In this document: positions 1 to 10,449 of the stretch, one piece after another | Numbering within the stretch: the stretch's first letter is position 1 | How the letters are laid out: each line of letters begins with the position of its first letter | NCBI GenBank assembly: GCA_027943335.1 | Contig: BSBK01006741.1 | Span: forward strand, 744,001 to 808,000 | Source: Chamaecyparis obtusa | Lineage: Eukaryota; Streptophyta; Pinopsida; Cupressales; Cupressaceae | DNA: 64,000 nucleotides | Direction of reading: 5' to 3' | The notes under the pieces: generated by a model | What the model saw: the letters and a program-made list of their open reading frames with translations, nothing else | The model's database searches: none | What the model was told of the DNA's origin: nothing | Translations under genes and position numbers: made by a program

Positions 1-516
1 TCATTAGATCATTTCTAGTTGGGTTTATCTCAAGTCAATCCCCAATAGGTTTGCATGCAAAATACCTTAACAGGGTCACAGTTAACAGTGTGAGAAATAT
101 ATTTAACGTGATCTAAAGGCCAAATCCTTTATCAAGGTAAAAAATTAGCTTGTGTTATGAATCTCTTAACATAGTATTCTTTAACAATAACTTGTAGCTC
201 TTAACAAGGCTAAGCTACTCTTAATCGGGTATATGCTTTTAAAAAGGTGATTGTCATTGGTCCTAAAAGGCCATATTTTATTGATCTCAATAAAATATTA
301 TGGGTGTCATTTCCACATGTGGTTTTCTCCCTCTAATAAGGGTTTCCATGAGAAAATCTTGGTGTCTTGTGTCAATCTTTGTGGATGTTGGATGTGATAG
401 TGTTCTACATTATTTTTACTTTTGCATGTTGGTTGCTTTGCTAGTTTGTAAGTTTAGCTATCAAATTTATTACAACATTGATTAACCCCCCCTCTCAATG
501 CCTATTCAGAATAACA
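1..516 (+). repeat. 5' LTR of element A (3' part only)
   Basis: Matches 9331-9841 along its length with scattered substitutions. It ends in CAGAATAACA immediately before the primer-binding site. Its upstream part lies before the window. A short open frame at 300-485 lies within the LTR and is not conserved in the other copy, so it is not called as a gene. Confidence 0.8.
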
Positions 517-518
517 AC

Positions 519-534
519 TGGTGTCAAAACCAAG
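519..534 (+). other. Primer-binding site of element A (tRNA-iMet type, degenerate)
   Basis: TGGTGTCAAAACCAAG starts two bases after the LTR end and resembles the plant initiator-Met primer site TGGTATCAGAGC with several substitutions. The intact site in copia E (39666-39678) is a good comparison. Confidence 0.6.
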
Positions 535-581
535 ATCCCTTGAAGAAACCTAACAACTCAGATGAGATCCTTAAGATAGGC

Positions 582-1895
582 ATGGAAGGTTAAAAATACA
601 AGAAGAAACTTGAGGAAGCAGAAGGGGCGATCAATGAATTAAAAAAATAATTGAATGTCCATTGCAAAGAGGCTAGATCTTTGTGAGAAACTTAATGCAA
701 TTCAAGAATATATTGAATATTAGTCAGAGAAAAGTAGATTAGAAGAATTTGAGGAAGAAATTGCAGATTTAATGAAAGAAAATGAGAAGATGACCAAAGA
801 CAAAGAAAACCTAAGGGAAGATCTTGAAGGTTAAGCAATTAGAATGTGTGAAGATATGGAAACAAGGAGAGTTTCTGAAGATGCTCTAAAAGCTAAGCAC
901 CAAGTCCCGAAGGTTAAGGAAAATGAACTCTTAAATTCAGAGCAAGAGGTAGGTACCGTGCATGCATATCTCCATGAGACTAGAGAGGAATTGGAAGATC
1001 TAACAGGAGAAATCAATAATTTGATGATTAGAAATGAGAATTTGGGTAACGAGAATGAGAGTCTAAGAAATGAGAATGAGAGGGTGAAAGGAGAACTAAA
1101 TAATGCTAATGACTCAAAAAAGTATAGTGAAAGTTTTGAAAAGTTGAATGAACAACTTAACAGTCAAAGGATGAACAAGGAGATTGAAGGTCTCATAATT
1201 TCTCAAAACTTTGAGATTGGTGAATCATCTAAGGAGAATAAGAAAGAAGAATCTACATTGAAGGTAACAAAAATAAATTATGGTAAGATATATTACAAAC
1301 TTGTTTTCTTTAACTATCATAAGGTTGGTCACACTATAAATGTATGTAGGACCAGGTTGGTTAGTAGGACAAGAACATTCAATGAGAAATACTACAACTA
1401 GAATAGACTTGTACATGTTGAAAAGAACTGTAGATCTAAAATTTTTGAGGGATATTTTTATTTTTGCAACAAGTATGGTCACAAGACTGATGAGTGTAGA
1501 TCAAGAATTGATAATCAGAGGTCGTCAATGAAATAGTAAAGCCCTTATCAAAGGAATAGGCATTCTAATATTACATGTTCTACTAGTGGAAACCATGGAC
1601 ATTTAGCTAATGATTGCAGAATAAGGAGTACAAGAAATAATGTAGGACCCTTAAGAATTACTAGTATGGAATGCTTCCACTGTCATAAGATCAGACACTT
1701 AGCAAGGAATTGTAAATCAAAGAACCGATCAGTAGAGCAGTCAGAGAGATAAAATGTAAGAATATTGTAGATATAGAAGAAGTTAGACAAGAGATGAATA
1801 AGATTTGGAAGAAGAAGAAAGATGACAAGGAAGAGACTAAGGCATCTGATGGTACCACACCATCTCTTGGTGTGGGTACTTTATCATCTAACTAA
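582..1895 (+). pseudogene. Gag-like coiled-coil protein with four zinc knuckles (broken), element A
   Basis: The ATG at 582 matches the Met-Glu-Gly start of the related gene in element C. The first part is Glu/Lys/Asn-rich and reads as coiled coil, for example the repeated NENE/RNENE pattern around 1030-1090. Four CCHC-type knuckles follow at about 1306-1350, 1453-1500, 1573-1620 and 1669-1716; the last is intact (CFHC..., His, then Cys), while the others have lost a Cys. The end is a Ser-rich tail before TAA at 1893-1895. Several internal stops and at least one frame change break it; 844-1401 is the longest open piece. By family logic it would be the RNA-binding structural protein of the particle. 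Tandem knuckles are unusual, since plant copia and gypsy gag proteins normally carry one or two. Element C (13480-14600) has the same plan. Confidence 0.6.
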
Positions 1896-2373
1896 GCTAA
1901 TATTTAGCTTAGGGGGAGCAAAAATATAAAATCAATCATATGGACCCCCTGCAAATGAGTGATAAGATCTATTTTCATAATCAAATGCATGATGGAATGT
2001 AAATATTTTTTTGAAAGTCTTGTTGTATCAGTTGAATTCCCTAATGTATCAGTTATACACTTCATCTCAATTGGTGAAAAGAACAAGTTCTATTGGTTAC
2101 ACATTTAATGCTCATATCAAGGTAGGTGAAAAGGAAAATTATTTAAAATTTATTGTTATCTTGCACATCCAAAAACCTTTTAGTAGAGAGGGAAGTGCAT
2201 TCTATGAAGTCTGTAGTGATCAATACTGAAAGGTGTGAGTGCTTACATCAATAGAAAAGAGAAGACCAATCACAATCTTTGCTGAACTAGAAGTTGATTC
2301 TTCATCTGGAGTGCTAACAATGAACTTTGAAAGGTATTTATAAATTATTTTTTGTTGTGATTAAGAATTCAAG
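1896..2373 (+). other. Untranslated spacer of element A
   Basis: Nothing recognised between the zinc-knuckle ORF and the second ORF. A purine-rich GGGGGAGC tract lies at about 1911-1918 just after the first ORF. The open frame 2011-2229 has no match elsewhere in the window and is probably chance. Confidence 0.4.
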
Positions 2374-3911
2374 ATGGATATACCTATATTAGTTGAAATA
2401 TCTAAGGAAAATAAGCTAAAATTTAAGAAACACTCATGGAAATCAATGGAAAATGACCCTTCAAGTGCTCTATCTAGAATGCCCTATGGATTTCTACATA
2501 CTGAATAGGTAAGAGAATATATTCAATGCAAATTATTAAATCTAGGAACATTTGAAGTCTATGAGCAATTCAAGAAATTGTGCAGTGAGAGTACCATGAC
2601 TTTAAAAGATGAACATAAAGGAATCATTGATATAGGTTTACATCATGTTGTTTATTTTTTGTGTGAATTTGAAGAGGATCAGATAAGGTATTTTATAAGT
2701 ACATTTCATGGTCGGTATATATGGTTGGATAAACCTCATGATATTTACCAAGGAGGTTATTCATGCTATAACTGGTCTTTGTACAACCAGTGAGGTACCC
2801 ATTTTTCACAACACTCATAAGAAGGAAGTAATGAGATTGAAAAAATTGAAATAGGATGGATATGACATGACAATGAATGACATTGAGGATGATGAGGCTA
2901 GATTTGATTTAATTGTCATAGGGCACAAGATGTGTCATTCCAACAAGGTTAATTGCATACTGGTTAATGCTATTCACACAATATATATGATGATAAAAGA
3001 ATATAAATATTATGATCCAGCTGAGGAAATAAGAGATAAACTAATGGAAAACCTAGAGAAAATAAAAAAGGAACAAAAGGCAGACATCCAAATATGAACA
3101 GTTGGTTATGTGCTTCTTTTTCTACATTCAAATCATGTTTCAAAGAACTAATGATATTACTTGGTCTAAGGATAATCTTGCATGCATCCAGATTAATAGG
3201 TACATAAGTGAATTGGGAAAAAACTTTACAAGTACTCTTTGGGGATATTTGAAGGAATTTCAAAAGAAAATGCATGCTAGAAAGAGATTTCCAATCTCTA
3301 TTATGAAAAACTATACAAATACAATACATTTTATGGTGGACACTGACACTTGCATGATTAAGGAAATTGATCCTAGAACCTCACAAGTAATGCCAATGCA
3401 ATATGAAGTTGAGGATGATGTTTTGACTCTTCACATTGATCATTTGTTATCTATGCCAAAGGACCCAAAGGAACCTAGATTTGGAACATATATTGAAATG
3501 ATACTTATTCTTGAGGCAAAAGAGAAAGAGGAGAAGCAAAAGAGAAAAGTGAAATCACATGCCAATAAACTTCTTGCCGCTAATAAGAGGAAAGAGAAGG
3601 AAGACATAAGACAATTACATGTTTCTGATCAAGGAGAAAATGACCAGACTAAATCATAGGTGGAAGAGGAAGAGCCCAAACATAAAGGCAAGAACTGTAA
3701 GGTAGAAAGTTTTCCCACTCAAAATTCAATATTGGTAGAGCTTGAATTTAGTCAATCTATTCATATTGGTGATGATATAAGGAAGAATGATGAGAAAGAT
3801 GAGTTTATTCAAATAGAAAAAAGATGGAAGATTGATGATATTGTAATAAAGATGAAAATGAATGTAAGTACTATGAGTCCAGATGAAATATTGAAATATG
3901 CACACTCTTAA
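2374..3911 (+). pseudogene. Unrecognised ORF of element A, same family as the large ORF of element G (broken)
   Basis: I cannot name this protein. From the ATG at 2374 it can be followed through two frame changes (near 2750 and 3100) and in-frame stops (a TAG near 2507 and another near 2852) to TAA at 3909-3911. By eye it aligns along its length with the ORF at 52222-55533. Shared points: RYxxS...IWL then VIHxITGL; a QTSK...LVxCxFFYxQ stretch near 3085-3135; WSKD/WRKD; INRYISELG against INEYIAKMG; FxVDxDT/DR; the PR...YEV stretch; PxDPKxPxFGTY near 3453-3490. A Lys/Glu-rich coiled coil follows (3500-3660), then SPDEILKYA near 3890. No catalytic motif of an RT, integrase or protease is visible. 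It follows the gag-like ORF, where pol would sit in an autonomous element. Confidence 0.6.
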
Positions 3912-4378
3912 AAAGAAGGCCAAAAGGGACACAATGAGAAAAGAAAGCCAATTCATTTTGTAAGAAAGGGAATTATTCTATGATCTGATACCAGATGTGA
4001 AGTATGATGGGTGGGCAAGTCCGATAGAATAGTTGGGTATTGGTGAAAGCTACAAGTGGTAAAATAAAAAATTTGAAGAACTTCAATTCTACTTACAATC
4101 AATTGTAATAAGGTCATACTACTTTCTTAAATCAATACACTTGTACTTTTTTTAATTCCTTTGTCATTGTTGTCAAAGGGGGATTATGTATAAATAAAAT
4201 TTGTAAATTTGGCTAAGTTCATGCATGTAATGGTTAAAGGTGTACTATCATAGAAAGAGTTATGCATTTTCATGATATCATGGATTATATTTGGATAAAA
4301 TGCTTTGGTGAATTATATTATGTGCTTTAGTTTCCAAATTTTGTCTAAAGTATTTCCATCAATACTAAAGGGGGAAGT
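3912..4378 (+). other. 3' untranslated region and polypurine tract of element A
   Basis: Non-coding AT-rich stretch ending in the purine tract CTAAAGGGGGAAGT (about 4365-4378), directly followed by the LTR start TGTTGGCATT at 4379. This PPT-LTR junction fixes the 5' edge of the 3' LTR and shows the plus orientation. Confidence 0.65.
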
Positions 4379-4974
4379 TGTTGGCATTTGATGAAGATGA
4401 TGGAGAAATTGACAACGTTATGGTGTTGTCATTGCTGGAGACAAGGTTGTGACATTGCAACAAGGTCAATTAGATGGACATAGATTAGTTTTGCTGATGG
4501 TATTAAGGATTGATTAAAGAAGTAATTAAGTGGCAAGTCTATCATGCTTCAGAGAATCTTGAGAGATACAATTGATTGGATGAAGAGCTTGAGATCAATT
4601 CAACATTTGTGATGGTAACTAAAGGATCTACAAAAGTTAGTCTACCTAATCATATGATTACATCAGTTGATCTGATGTCTACAAGAACCTATAAAGGATT
4701 AAAGATACATACACAATGTTAGTGCATAAGTACAAGGAAAAGTGAATTATATATAGAGATAAAGATCAATTTAGGTGTGTGATCTTAGAGTATGATAGAA
4801 TAATATCTATGGATACTATCTCTGTGATTGCATCATTTAATTCCATGTATTGGGTGAGATACTGCAAGTTTATGTGACTAAGATAGTGAAGAATTGTAAT
4901 GAGCATAGAAGCAAGTGTTTGATCAAAAATATGGCTAGATTAGTTGATTTGGTATCTATAAAAGGCTAATATAT
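4379..4974 (+). repeat. 3' LTR of element A, left part
   Basis: Starts TGTTGGCATTTGATGAAG right after the purine tract and runs to the insertion point of element B at 4974. The matching part of the 5' LTR lies outside the window. Joined to 8896-9841 the LTR is about 1.54 kb. The last five bases (TATAT) are the target duplication of element B. Confidence 0.75.
4970..4974. repeat. Target-site duplication of element B (left), TATAT
   Basis: TATAT occurs immediately left of TGACACAATC and again at 8891-8895 immediately right of CTGCATCA. Joining the flanks restores the LTR of element A. Confidence 0.75.
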
Positions 4975-5978
4975 TGACACAATCAAGGATGGGGGATCCA
5001 ATTAAGGACAATCAAACCTTACAGCCAAACATCAACATAGTGGAATAAAATAACACAACAAAGATATGCACATAACAAATCACTTTATTCAACAGTAACT
5101 AAGCTTACAAGCAACATGCTAAGATGTAAGGCCTTCTTGGTTATGGCCAAATACATTAGAATTACAATTAGGATTCAACTATCTCCTAGCTAGCCCAGCT
5201 CTACAACACATCATAAACTAGTAGGATACCAAGGTAGATCTAGACTTGATCTCACAAGCCACCAAGCATTCTCCTTGTCTCTTAGCACACAAAATTTTAG
5301 CTCTTCTATTAAAAATATCAAAAATACTATCTAATTTTCTATCCCTCAGGATCTTCTCTTAGCCTCTCCCTAAAAAAAAACCCATACCCATCCTTATATA
5401 CTACTCAACTGCAAGTAGGCTTTACAACAATAATTAAATCCCAAAACCCAGTCGACTTCAAGAACAAACACCTCAAATGTGTTTTCCATTAGTCAGCCAG
5501 ATACAAGCATTAAATACACATAGAACAATGCACCATGATAGATTTATGTCCCCACATGTCTAATGGTCAATCTAGAACATGATGAGTGCAACCCAAATTA
5601 AATGCACCAGTTGATCAAGAAAATCAAATCAAATCAGCCAATTGGTGAGAAAGAACACCAAGCACCATCATCACTCAGTAACATAACACTGAGACCCATT
5701 CGGTTATCGAGCACTAAAATATTTAATTGAGCAACCAATATACCAAGTCACTGAGTCCATCGATGAATCCAAACAAACTCCCAACTGAGAACCATCACCA
5801 AGTGACCACCAGTTACCGAGTTGCATCAGTGAAGCAAAACAAGCTTACAACTAAGAACTAACACAAAATGATCAAGAATCTCAGGTCTCCAACCAAGATA
5901 CAATAGAAATCCAAAACCAAACACACATATTTTTGGTTGATATAGGATTTCCAACTACCCCAACATGCTCCTGCATCA
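4975..5978 (-). repeat. 3' LTR of element B
   Basis: Direct repeat of 7980-8890; on the minus strand it begins TGATGCAGGAGCATG after the purine tract at 5979-5990. A TATA box lies at 5391-5400. The leftmost 50 bp are assigned only because of the target duplication. Confidence 0.75.
5391..5400 (-). promoter_or_regulatory. LTR TATA box, element B 3' LTR
   Basis: The minus strand reads TATATAAGGATGG. The same box is at 8347-8355 in the other LTR, and a related TATATAAGGAAGG occurs in the LTR of chromovirus H at 58921-58932. Position and conservation suggest the core promoter; transcription is not demonstrated. Confidence 0.5.
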
Positions 5979-6230
5979 GACACCCCATGTTGGAAAAAGA
6001 TGTTCTCAATAGCTCAATGAACATCTTTTTGGATTCAACACATAAATATTGAATTGGTTCTTGATTTTCATGTCCTCTGAGTTCTCAACACTCTTACTCT
6101 GAATCTACTTTTTTTTTCTTTGCCTATTCAATTATTTCTGACAATCTACAAGTTTTTTTATCTATTTTGATCTCTAGCACTTTCAAAATCCTTCAACTTA
6201 GTCCTCCTACTGAAAATCAAGTTTAGTCCA
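5979..6230 (-). other. Element B polypurine tract and perfect 12-bp hairpin
   Basis: The minus-strand purine tract ACATGGGGTGTC (5979-5990) abuts the 3' LTR. Next to it AAAAAGATGTTC (5994-6005) and GAACATCTTTTT (6019-6030) form a perfect 12-bp stem with a 13-base loop. The rest of the stretch is non-coding. Confidence 0.55.
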
Positions 6231-7753
6231 CCAAGTTTTGTATCCTACAAAGGAAACATGGAAAACTTCATGGCATCCTTCTTAATAGTAAATACATTCC
6301 TGAAATAATCATGCACAACCTTGCAATCATACTACCAAGCTCTACCAAGAAACATGTGACAAGAACTCATCTCCACAATATCACATAACACTTGATCTAC
6401 ATGCTACCCAGTCTGAAAATCAACAAAACACTACTTCCTCACCTCTAAGGCATATTCATCTTGCACCCAACTAATCTTATAAGGACAAGGATGTCTCATC
6501 CTCTACAAACCAAGTTTCTGAACCATCTCCTCAGCAACAAGGTTATTAGTACTTCCACTATCCAAAATCACCTTACAAAGTTTACCTCCAAACTTGCAAC
6601 AAGTCCTAAACAGATTCTTTCTCTGACAAGGTTCCTTCATTACTCCCTTACTAAGAAATATTCTTCAAACTAGCAAGTTTTCACTCTCCACCTTGGGTTC
6701 ATTCTGTATGTTCTCATTCACCACAACATTCTTGCTATTACCAAGCTTCTTATCTACATGTGTACACTCAAAATACCTATCTCCTTCTTCACCATAGTTA
6801 TAACAAGTACCTCTGAATCCAAATCTTCCTATTCTTCTCCTTGGTTCAACATGTTTCTTTTCATCTTCCACCTTTGGTTTATCCTTCACCAAGTGATCAA
6901 GCTTCTCCTTCCCTCAGGAATTACCATGTTGTATCCTTTTCAACTTATCTTCTTCCTTCAAGGCATACTGATAAGCATCCTTAACTAAACCAATCTTCAA
7001 CATACTAAGATCATCTTGAATATTGAAAATTGAACCATTAACATACCAGTCTACCTTCTCCTTTCCAAGTTCTCTCAGTCCAGACCTAATAGTTAGCTTG
7101 TAAAACTCCTTGGTATAGTCTTCAATGGTCATCTCTTTTTGCTTCAAGTTATACAACTTCTTAAACAAATCAAGTTCATAGTCGACAGGTATGAACTTAG
7201 CCTTCAATTTTTCCACCATCAACCTCAACCAATTGATCTTTGTCTCACCTTCATCTTCTCTTTCTCTATATAATTCTTTCCACCAAAGAGTCGGATGTCC
7301 TTTCAACTTTGTCTATGTCAAAATCACTCTAAGAGGATCTTCAATATATTCAAGCTCAAATAATTCTTCTAACTCACCAATCCAATAAATCAAGTCCTTG
7401 AGTTTCAAAGTACCAGAGAAGTTAGAAACTTCCATTTGGTAACTAGTACTCAACTGTAGTCTAGATCTCTACAATTGATCAGTTCTATCTTCGCCATATC
7501 TCTCCCTTCGATTGACTCTATCATCTCCACTAGATCTAGTAGATTCTAAGTCTTTAGAAACTTCCTCATAACCATCATCTATACCAAGGTTCCTTGGAAA
7601 ACCAACTATAGCTTTCACAATCTCCAAGACTATCTCAGTCTTCATCATCACCATCTCAGATCTGACATCCTATCTAACCTTATCAGTAATCCTCACTTCC
7701 ATAAAATCAAAGAGATATTCAATCGTGCTAGGGTCCAATCTTCTTAGAGGCAT
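6231..7753 (-). pseudogene. Ty3/gypsy gag-protease polyprotein (broken), element B
   Basis: The minus ATG at 7753 opens an MPLRRLDP start. The gag core follows around 7400-6914 (KLKGHPTLWWKEL, then EFYKL), with a decayed zinc knuckle near 6800-6760 (CYNYGEEG..., second Cys and His lost). A retropepsin follows around 6640-6230: its active site reads LDSGST, and a later LGRAW matches the conserved LGRPW of the homologous protease in element H. Gag and the protease fragment each show TAG stops where related proteins have another residue, usually Gln: KVR*DV, TDQL*RS, LT*TKL in gag and five more in the protease part. It would have produced the capsid and the maturation protease. The pol domains after protease are absent, not just mutated. 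Confidence 0.82.
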
Positions 7754-7979
7754 CTTCCAAGATTCTTGAAAACCCTCTACAACAAACCCTAAATCAACCT
7801 CCTTGTGGAAACCTCTGAACTATCAGCAAGTTAGATCAAAACCTGCTACCTTGCACAAACAGTCAAACAAGATTCCATAAGTACTAGAACACGAATATGC
7901 AAACTTAGATCTCTTCACCTTTTCTTAGAACTGATCAACATGCTCTTCAACCTTTCACCCAACAAGTCCAAACTTTTTT

Positions 7980-8890
7980 CCAAACATCAACACAACAGAA
8001 TAAAACAACACAACACATATATGCACATAATAGATCACGTTATTCATCAGTAACCGAGCTCACAAGCAACATGCTAAGATGTAAGGCCTTCTTGGTTACA
8101 ACCAAATACATCAGAATTACAATCAGGATTCAACTATCTCCTAGCTAGTCCAGCTCTGCAACACATCATAAACTAGTAGAACACCAAGGTAGATCTAGAC
8201 TTGAGCTTGCAAGCCACCAAGAAATCTCCTTGTCTCCAAGCACACAAAATACTAGCTCTACTATTAAAAATATCAGAAATAATATCTGATCTTCTATCCC
8301 TCGGGATCTTTTGTCAGCCTCTCCCTAAACAACAACCCATACCCATCCTTATATACTACTCAGCCACACATCGACTTTATAACAATAATTAAATCCCAAA
8401 ACCTAGTCAACTTCAAGAATAAACACCTCGAATGTGTTCTCCATCAGTTGGCCATATACAAGAATTAAATCCATATAGAAGAATACACCATGAGCACAAA
8501 CCAAATTAGATGCACCAGTCGGCCAAGCCAGAAAAATCAAATTAGCTAGTTGGTGAGAAAGAACACTGAGCGCCAGTACTATTTAGTAACATAATGTCAA
8601 GACCCATTTGGTAACTGAGCACCAAAATATTCAACCAAACAACCAATACACTAAGTCATCAAGTCCATTGGTGAAGCGAAGAAGACTCCCAACTGAGAAC
8701 CATCACAGAGTGACCACTAGTTATAGAGCTCCATCGGTGAAGAAAAATAAGCTTACAATTGAGAACTAACACAAAATGACCAAGAATCTCAGGTCTCCAA
8801 TTGAGATACAACATAAATCCAAAACCAAACACAAAAATATTTTTGGTTTCAATACAGGATTTCCAACTACCCCAAGATGCTCCTGCATCA
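7980..8890 (-). repeat. 5' LTR of element B
   Basis: Direct repeat of 5025-5978 with scattered differences, ending TGCTCCTGCATCA at 8890 before the TATAT duplication. The inner edge near 7980 is approximate because I found no convincing primer-binding site left of it. Confidence 0.75.
8347..8355 (-). promoter_or_regulatory. LTR TATA box, element B 5' LTR
   Basis: CCTTATATA on the plus strand is TATATAAGG on the element strand, at the place equivalent to 5391-5400. This copy is in the 5' LTR and would be the one driving the element. Confidence 0.5.
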
Positions 8891-8895
8891 TATAT

Positions 8896-9841
8896 TGTCC
8901 AAGTTTTGTGATGATGTGGCAAATGCTAATGTGGAAAGGTGAACCATATTTTTGTGATCGATAATGAAGGGATTTCTCGAAGTAGTGCAATTACTTAGGA
9001 AAAAGTGATGAAGATGAATATTATTGGATGAATTGAAGGTGCAATGGAACCTTATGGTTGAAAAGTTGATTTTATTGTGGAATATTTTTTGGACATGTTG
9101 AAAGTTGACTATGCTTGAGTGAGACATTTGAATCTCAAGTGTTTAGGTTTGTTTATCCTCTTTAATGAGAAGAACATAAATATATCAGAAAAAGGAGGAA
9201 AAATAGTGTGAGTGTGGATACAATGACATATTGGTTTTTAGGAGGTGTAATTCAAAAGGTACATGTGTATACAAGATTAGTAGTTATTGAGCTTAATTGG
9301 ACTTGTTTAAGAAAATAAATAGTGCTATTTCATCAGATCATTTGTACTTGGGTTTATCTCAAGTCAAGCCCTAACAAGTTTGCATGAAAAATCCCTTAAT
9401 AGGGCCTCTCTTAATAGTGTGAGAAAGATAATTAATAGGATCTTAAGACCAAATCCTTTAACATGGTAACAAATTAGCTTGTGTTTTGAATTTCTTAATA
9501 GAGTTGTCTTTAACAAAACTTTCTAGCTCTTAACTAGGTTAAGATACTCTTAACTGGGTATGCCTTTAACAAGGTGATGTAATTGGTCTTAATAGGCCAT
9601 ATTTTATTGAGCTCAGTGAAATATTGTGGGTGTCATCCCCACTCATATTTTTCTCCCTCTAACAAGGTTTTCCATGAGAAAAATTTTGGTTTCTTGTGTT
9701 AATCTTTGTTGATGTTGGATGTGATAGTGTTTTACATTTTTTCACTTTTGCGTGTTGGTTTCTTTGCAAGTTTGTAAGTTTAGCTATCAAATTTATTACA
9801 GCATTGATTCACCCCCCTCTTAGTTCCTATTCAGACTAACA
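8896..9841 (+). repeat. 3' LTR of element A, right part
   Basis: Continues the LTR interrupted at 4974. From 9331 on it matches 1-516. It ends CAGACTAACA at 9841, after which LINE sequence resumes. Between 8896 and 9330 no coding signal is seen; the partner sequence lies outside the window. Confidence 0.75.
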
Positions 9842-9844
9842 CCT

Positions 9845-10440
9845 CCTACCCCCTTTCTAAAAATTACATTAGGTATACAAAATAATTTGATTGGCATGCT
9901 TGTTTCCATCTAAGAGATCAAAGAGGTTGTGCTTGTTTAGCATCTTGTACCAATATAACTTATCTTCCCCTTTCCTTTTAAATTTTATACCCCAAGATTA
10001 CTTTGTTGTTTTTCAATCATGTTAAAGTCACCTCCCACAATCCATGGTAGCTCCTCCATCTATAACATCCACTTCCACACATACAACTTCTTCCTCTAAT
10101 TATTTGGAGTGTAGAGAAATCATATTCCAATATCCACCTCCTTATCTTTCAATATGACCCACACCAACCCATTGCATGGAGAGTGTCCTCACCTAGTTAT
10201 TGCATTCTTCTATTTATCCCCTACTAAGATAACACCATCCCCTTTCCATTTGTAATTTTTGGTGGTAAATAATTTTTCCTCCCTCCAGATGCATCTCAGG
10301 GTAATTTATATACGTTAAATTGTACTACTTTAATCTCTTGCAGAAGCATAATTCCAATATCTCTTAATAATGTATTTTTTGTCTAGGGATTCCAATCCCA
10401 TAACATTAAAGGTATAAAATTTCAATTCTATAAAGTTCAT
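9845..10440 (-). pseudogene. LINE ORF2 endonuclease domain fragment (L1-type), broken
   Basis: From the minus ATG at 10440 the start reads as an apurinic-type endonuclease: TFNVMGLESLDKKYIIKR near 10420-10360 is the equivalent of the WNxRGL start of plant L1 endonucleases, and PWIVGGDFNMIE at 10046-10011 is the conserved GDFN metal-binding loop. Several frameshifts and stops lie between. The sequence is cut at 9841 by the end of element A, so the RT part lies beyond the left window edge. The enzyme would nick target DNA to prime reverse transcription; this copy is dead. Confidence 0.75.
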
Positions 10441-10449
10441 GAGGTGATA

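Larger units (their letters stand above)
4975..8890 (-). mobile_element. Element B: short Ty3/gypsy element (gag and protease only), nested in element A
   Basis: The outer limits are set by the 5-bp duplication TATAT at 4970-4974 and 8891-8895; the ends are TG... and ...CA in the plus reading. Long direct repeats (about 5025-5978 and 7980-8890) are its LTRs. The gene order on the minus strand is gag then protease, after which the 3' LTR follows; RT, RNase H and integrase are missing. Gag and protease resemble those of chromovirus H closely in this window, and both elements share the purine-tract/LTR junction GGTGTC then TGATGxAGGAGCAT. B is best read as an internally deleted relative of that lineage. 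About 50 bp at the left end (4975-5024) have no clear partner at the inner edge of the right LTR. Confidence 0.85.
1..9841 (+). mobile_element. Element A: non-autonomous LTR retrotransposon, split by a nested insertion
   Basis: Positions 1-516 and 8896-9841 match as direct repeats (same run of motifs such as TTTATCTCAAGTCAA and TCAAATTTATTACA), so they are the 3' parts of two LTRs. A degenerate initiator-Met primer site follows the first, and a purine tract precedes the start of the second at 4379. The LTR opens TGTTGGCATTTG and ends in ATAACA/CTAACA. The second LTR is interrupted at 4975-8890 by element B. The internal region (517-4378, about 3.9 kb) holds a coiled-coil/zinc-knuckle region and then an unrecognised ORF related to one in element G. 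I see no protease, RT, RNase H or integrase, so it must depend on helpers. The left end lies outside the window, so its target duplication cannot be tested. Confidence 0.8.

Noticed and set aside
6231..7753. TAG read as a sense codon (Gln) because so many in-frame TAG align with Gln
   Set aside because: TAA and TGA also occur, catalytic residues are lost elsewhere, and nuclear plant genomes use the standard code. Deamination of CAG explains the bias without recoding.
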